A stretch of 64,000 nt of DNA from Magnolia sinica (taxonomy: Eukaryota; Streptophyta; Magnoliopsida; Magnoliales; Magnoliaceae), in NCBI RefSeq assembly GCF_029962835.1, contig NC_080589.1, positions 20,667,586-20,731,585 on the forward strand, written 5' to 3'. The notes under the pieces are model-generated. The model worked only from the letters and a program-made list of their open reading frames with translations. It had not been told where the DNA came from and made no database searches. Positions 61,946 through 64,000 of this stretch are shown here, in pieces. The stretch's first letter is position 1; each line of letters starts with the position of its first letter. Position numbers and translations under genes: made by a program.

Positions 61946-63890
61946 ACGGTGGCTTCCACCGTCCACGGCCAGTGGATGGTGTGAATGAAACACTTACACC
62001 ACTGTGGGTCCCACGTGGGCCCACCATTATGTCTATATGCAATCCATCCCGCTAATAAGGTCGCACGAACCCTGACTAAATAAGAAAATAAATTTCATCT
62101 TGATCTAAAACATCTGTAGACCCAAAAATGGGTTTCAATGGTAAACAATTTAACCCCACTGTTTCCTCTGATGTGGGCCACCTGAATCTTGGATGTGGCT
62201 GAAATTTGGAGGGGGCCCACTGCTGGAAGTAGCCCACCATATGAACGGGTTGGATGGCAGATATACATCATGGTGGGGTCCACGGCTGGACCGTGGGCCC
62301 CTAGCCCATCAGCCACAACGCAGGACGCCTGCGCGTCCTCTTGCTGCAACTATTGTTGTTTTTTTTTGAAAAAAAAGGAATTTTTGTGGTTTTTCAGAGG
62401 TAGGGCCCACATCAGCTAAATCCAGCCCATCCATTGCACTCTATGGCTCAAAACTTTTACAATGAGCCTAATATCCAATGTTTTTCAGTGCATAAAAAAT
62501 GTCAGGGTGACTTTCAACGATAAAAACTAATGTTTTACATGCTATGGCCCGCCTGAAGATCGGATAGACTTCATTTTTCGGCTCAACGCCTAAAACGATC
62601 CTCTGAATGGGATGGACAACATGGATTGAATACATACATCAAGGTGGGGCCTACATAATTGGCCCACCCCAAATGTGTCTTAACCAAGCTCATATTTGTG
62701 TTTTCCATTCAACGTCCAGCGTTCCTGGACGCTGGATAGTCTGGACATAATACATACATTAAGGTGGGCCCCACCTATGGATGTGGGCCACCAAAGAAGG
62801 GGTTGGAGGGCATGGGAAATACATACATCAAACTGGGGTCAATCCGAGTGGGCCACGCAGACACATTATCATACACACAAAAATATATAGAAAAGAGAGG
62901 GAAAGAGAGAGAAAGAGAAAAGGGGGTGGGGCACGTGTGATGAAAGGCTCCGCCACTATGAGCCCTACCTTACATTCAATCATATATCAAGTGGGTCCCA
63001 ATACATGTGGACCCACCAAATCAAGGATTCGATGGTGGAGATCCTTTCTCCACCAACTGTAAGGTCTAGATGACCCTATCCATACATGGAAAATAAACAT
63101 CATGATGAGGTCCATGGAGAATGGCCCCATCATGGAATGGTCATGAGGATCAAAGTGGTCCATCGGCCACATCAAGGGTCCAAAGTGAGATCCACACCAT
63201 CAATCGGTGGGCCTCACTTGGCCCATCATCAAAACATGAAAATCTATCTTAATAAGCACCCACCGTCGACTTCTTGGTCCGTTGGAAAGCCGATCTCCTT
63301 GTGCTTCACTTGGACGGAGGGAGATGAGAAGTAGATGGCTTAGATGAAGGATTTTTGGGATGGAAAGTGGGCCACCAATATCACTTTTCTCTCTTGGAGG
63401 AGCTTGGACGTGAGCCTCTTCTCTTGCTTGGGAAAAGTGATGAGAAATGGGAGAGAGAGAGAGAGAGGGTTGTAAGGAGAGAGAGAGTAGCTTAGGTAGG
63501 CCATGATTACTTGTAAGGGGGGGTGGCTAGCAATAAATGTTTGTAAGAAGGCTAAGGGGTAGGGTGGCTATAGCTAGGGTGATGTCATCCATTACCCTCA
63601 TGATTACCTAGAAATTGGTACCACATGAGATGAGTGGGTCCCTCAATATGCGGTCCACGACCATTATAATGCACGGTCCACATCTTATGATCTAAGCGTC
63701 GGGTTGGCACACGAGACGGGGCGACGGTGCGGTCGCAATGGTACATGGCTCAAATTAAGCTGACTCAAATCTACAGGATATGGCTTAGGATCGCGTGCAA
63801 ACGTCGATTATAGGTCGTAGGTTACCGAAATTCGATGGGAAGGATCACGGTAGTCGATGGAATAGTACGGACTAGGATACGGGTCTTACA

Positions 63891-64000
63891 TCTCTCCCCA
63901 CCTAATAAAAATTTCATCCTCAAAATTTATACTACCATCGCAACTAACCATAACTCATAAGGGAATAGCAAACATAACATCATATATAATGAAAACACAA
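63891..64000 (-). other. Internal 3' end of a Gypsy element (polypurine tract side)
   Basis: On the minus strand the region just before the LTR reads ATTAGGTGGGGAGA, a likely polypurine tract. It is preceded by 'TTTTGAGGATGAAATTTTT', close in kind to the segment before the tract of the 36.5-kb element. The coding part is outside the window. Confidence 0.6.

Larger units (their letters stand above)
56107..63890 (-). repeat. Outer Gypsy LTR (about 3.96 kb without the nested LTR), element continues to the right
   Basis: It begins tgtaacgccccaaactc and ends gatacgggtcttaca at 63890. Two parts, 56107-58125 and 61951-63890, belong together once the nested LTR and one TSD copy are removed. Immediately after it comes 'tctctccccacctaat...', which on the minus strand is purine-rich and followed by the LTR start (tgtaagacccg). 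So this should be the 3' LTR of a minus-strand element whose body lies beyond the window. It contains AT and AC microsatellites at 57970-58052 and a G-run. Confidence 0.85.

Overview
This window is nuclear DNA from a flowering plant. The evidence is an intron-containing class III peroxidase gene, plant-type Ty3/Gypsy and Ty1/Copia retrotransposons, a CACTA transposon end, telomere-like CCTAAA satellite DNA and long intergenic repeats. The very frequent 'gtgggcccac / atggacggcgtggat' inverted-repeat family recalls magnoliid-type genomes, but that placement is an impression and cannot be tested here.

Layout. 1-1480: a broken class III peroxidase copy (exons 2 and 3 only). 1481-5066: repeat-rich spacer. 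5067-14585: a 9.5-kb Tat-type Gypsy element on the minus strand, with LTRs, a 5-bp target duplication (TSD) and a separate multi-exon antisense gene; it landed inside an older inverted-repeat element. 14586-16730: more inverted-repeat elements, a CT microsatellite and the peroxidase promoter. 16815-19376: an intact four-exon class III peroxidase (323 aa), the only host gene that looks functional. 19395-20110: a repeated 3' flank. 20640-22200: a decayed Copia fragment. 24614-32258: exons of an LRR receptor-kinase-like pseudogene, split by a 5.9-kb Gypsy element (24677-30568, plus strand). 33685-34017: a 167-bp tandem duplication. 34019-53048: a degenerate telomere-like satellite of about 5.4 kb, split by a 13.6-kb Tekay/Del-like chromovirus (36511-50159, minus strand) with unusually long 4.2-kb LTRs. 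53485-53972: a CACTA right end. 53978-55230: a second copy of the repeat seen at 2808-3600. 56107-63890: a Gypsy LTR of about 4 kb that contains a second, solo LTR of the same family (58126-61945), flanked by a 5-bp TSD. The outer element continues past the right edge.

How it fits together. The region began as a tandem peroxidase pair. One copy decayed, and the surrounding DNA was enlarged by nested insertions. By-eye LTR comparison makes the 36.5-50.2 kb element the youngest (about 0.9% substitutions) and the Tat-like and 24.7-kb elements older and similar to each other (about 1.6-1.7%). All three show stops or frameshifts and none looks able to move alone. I found no tRNA, rRNA or CRISPR, and no system that is clearly new. 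The most unusual features are the telomere-like higher-order array with its chromovirus insertion, the LTR-within-LTR nest, and the spliced antisense gene of the Tat element.
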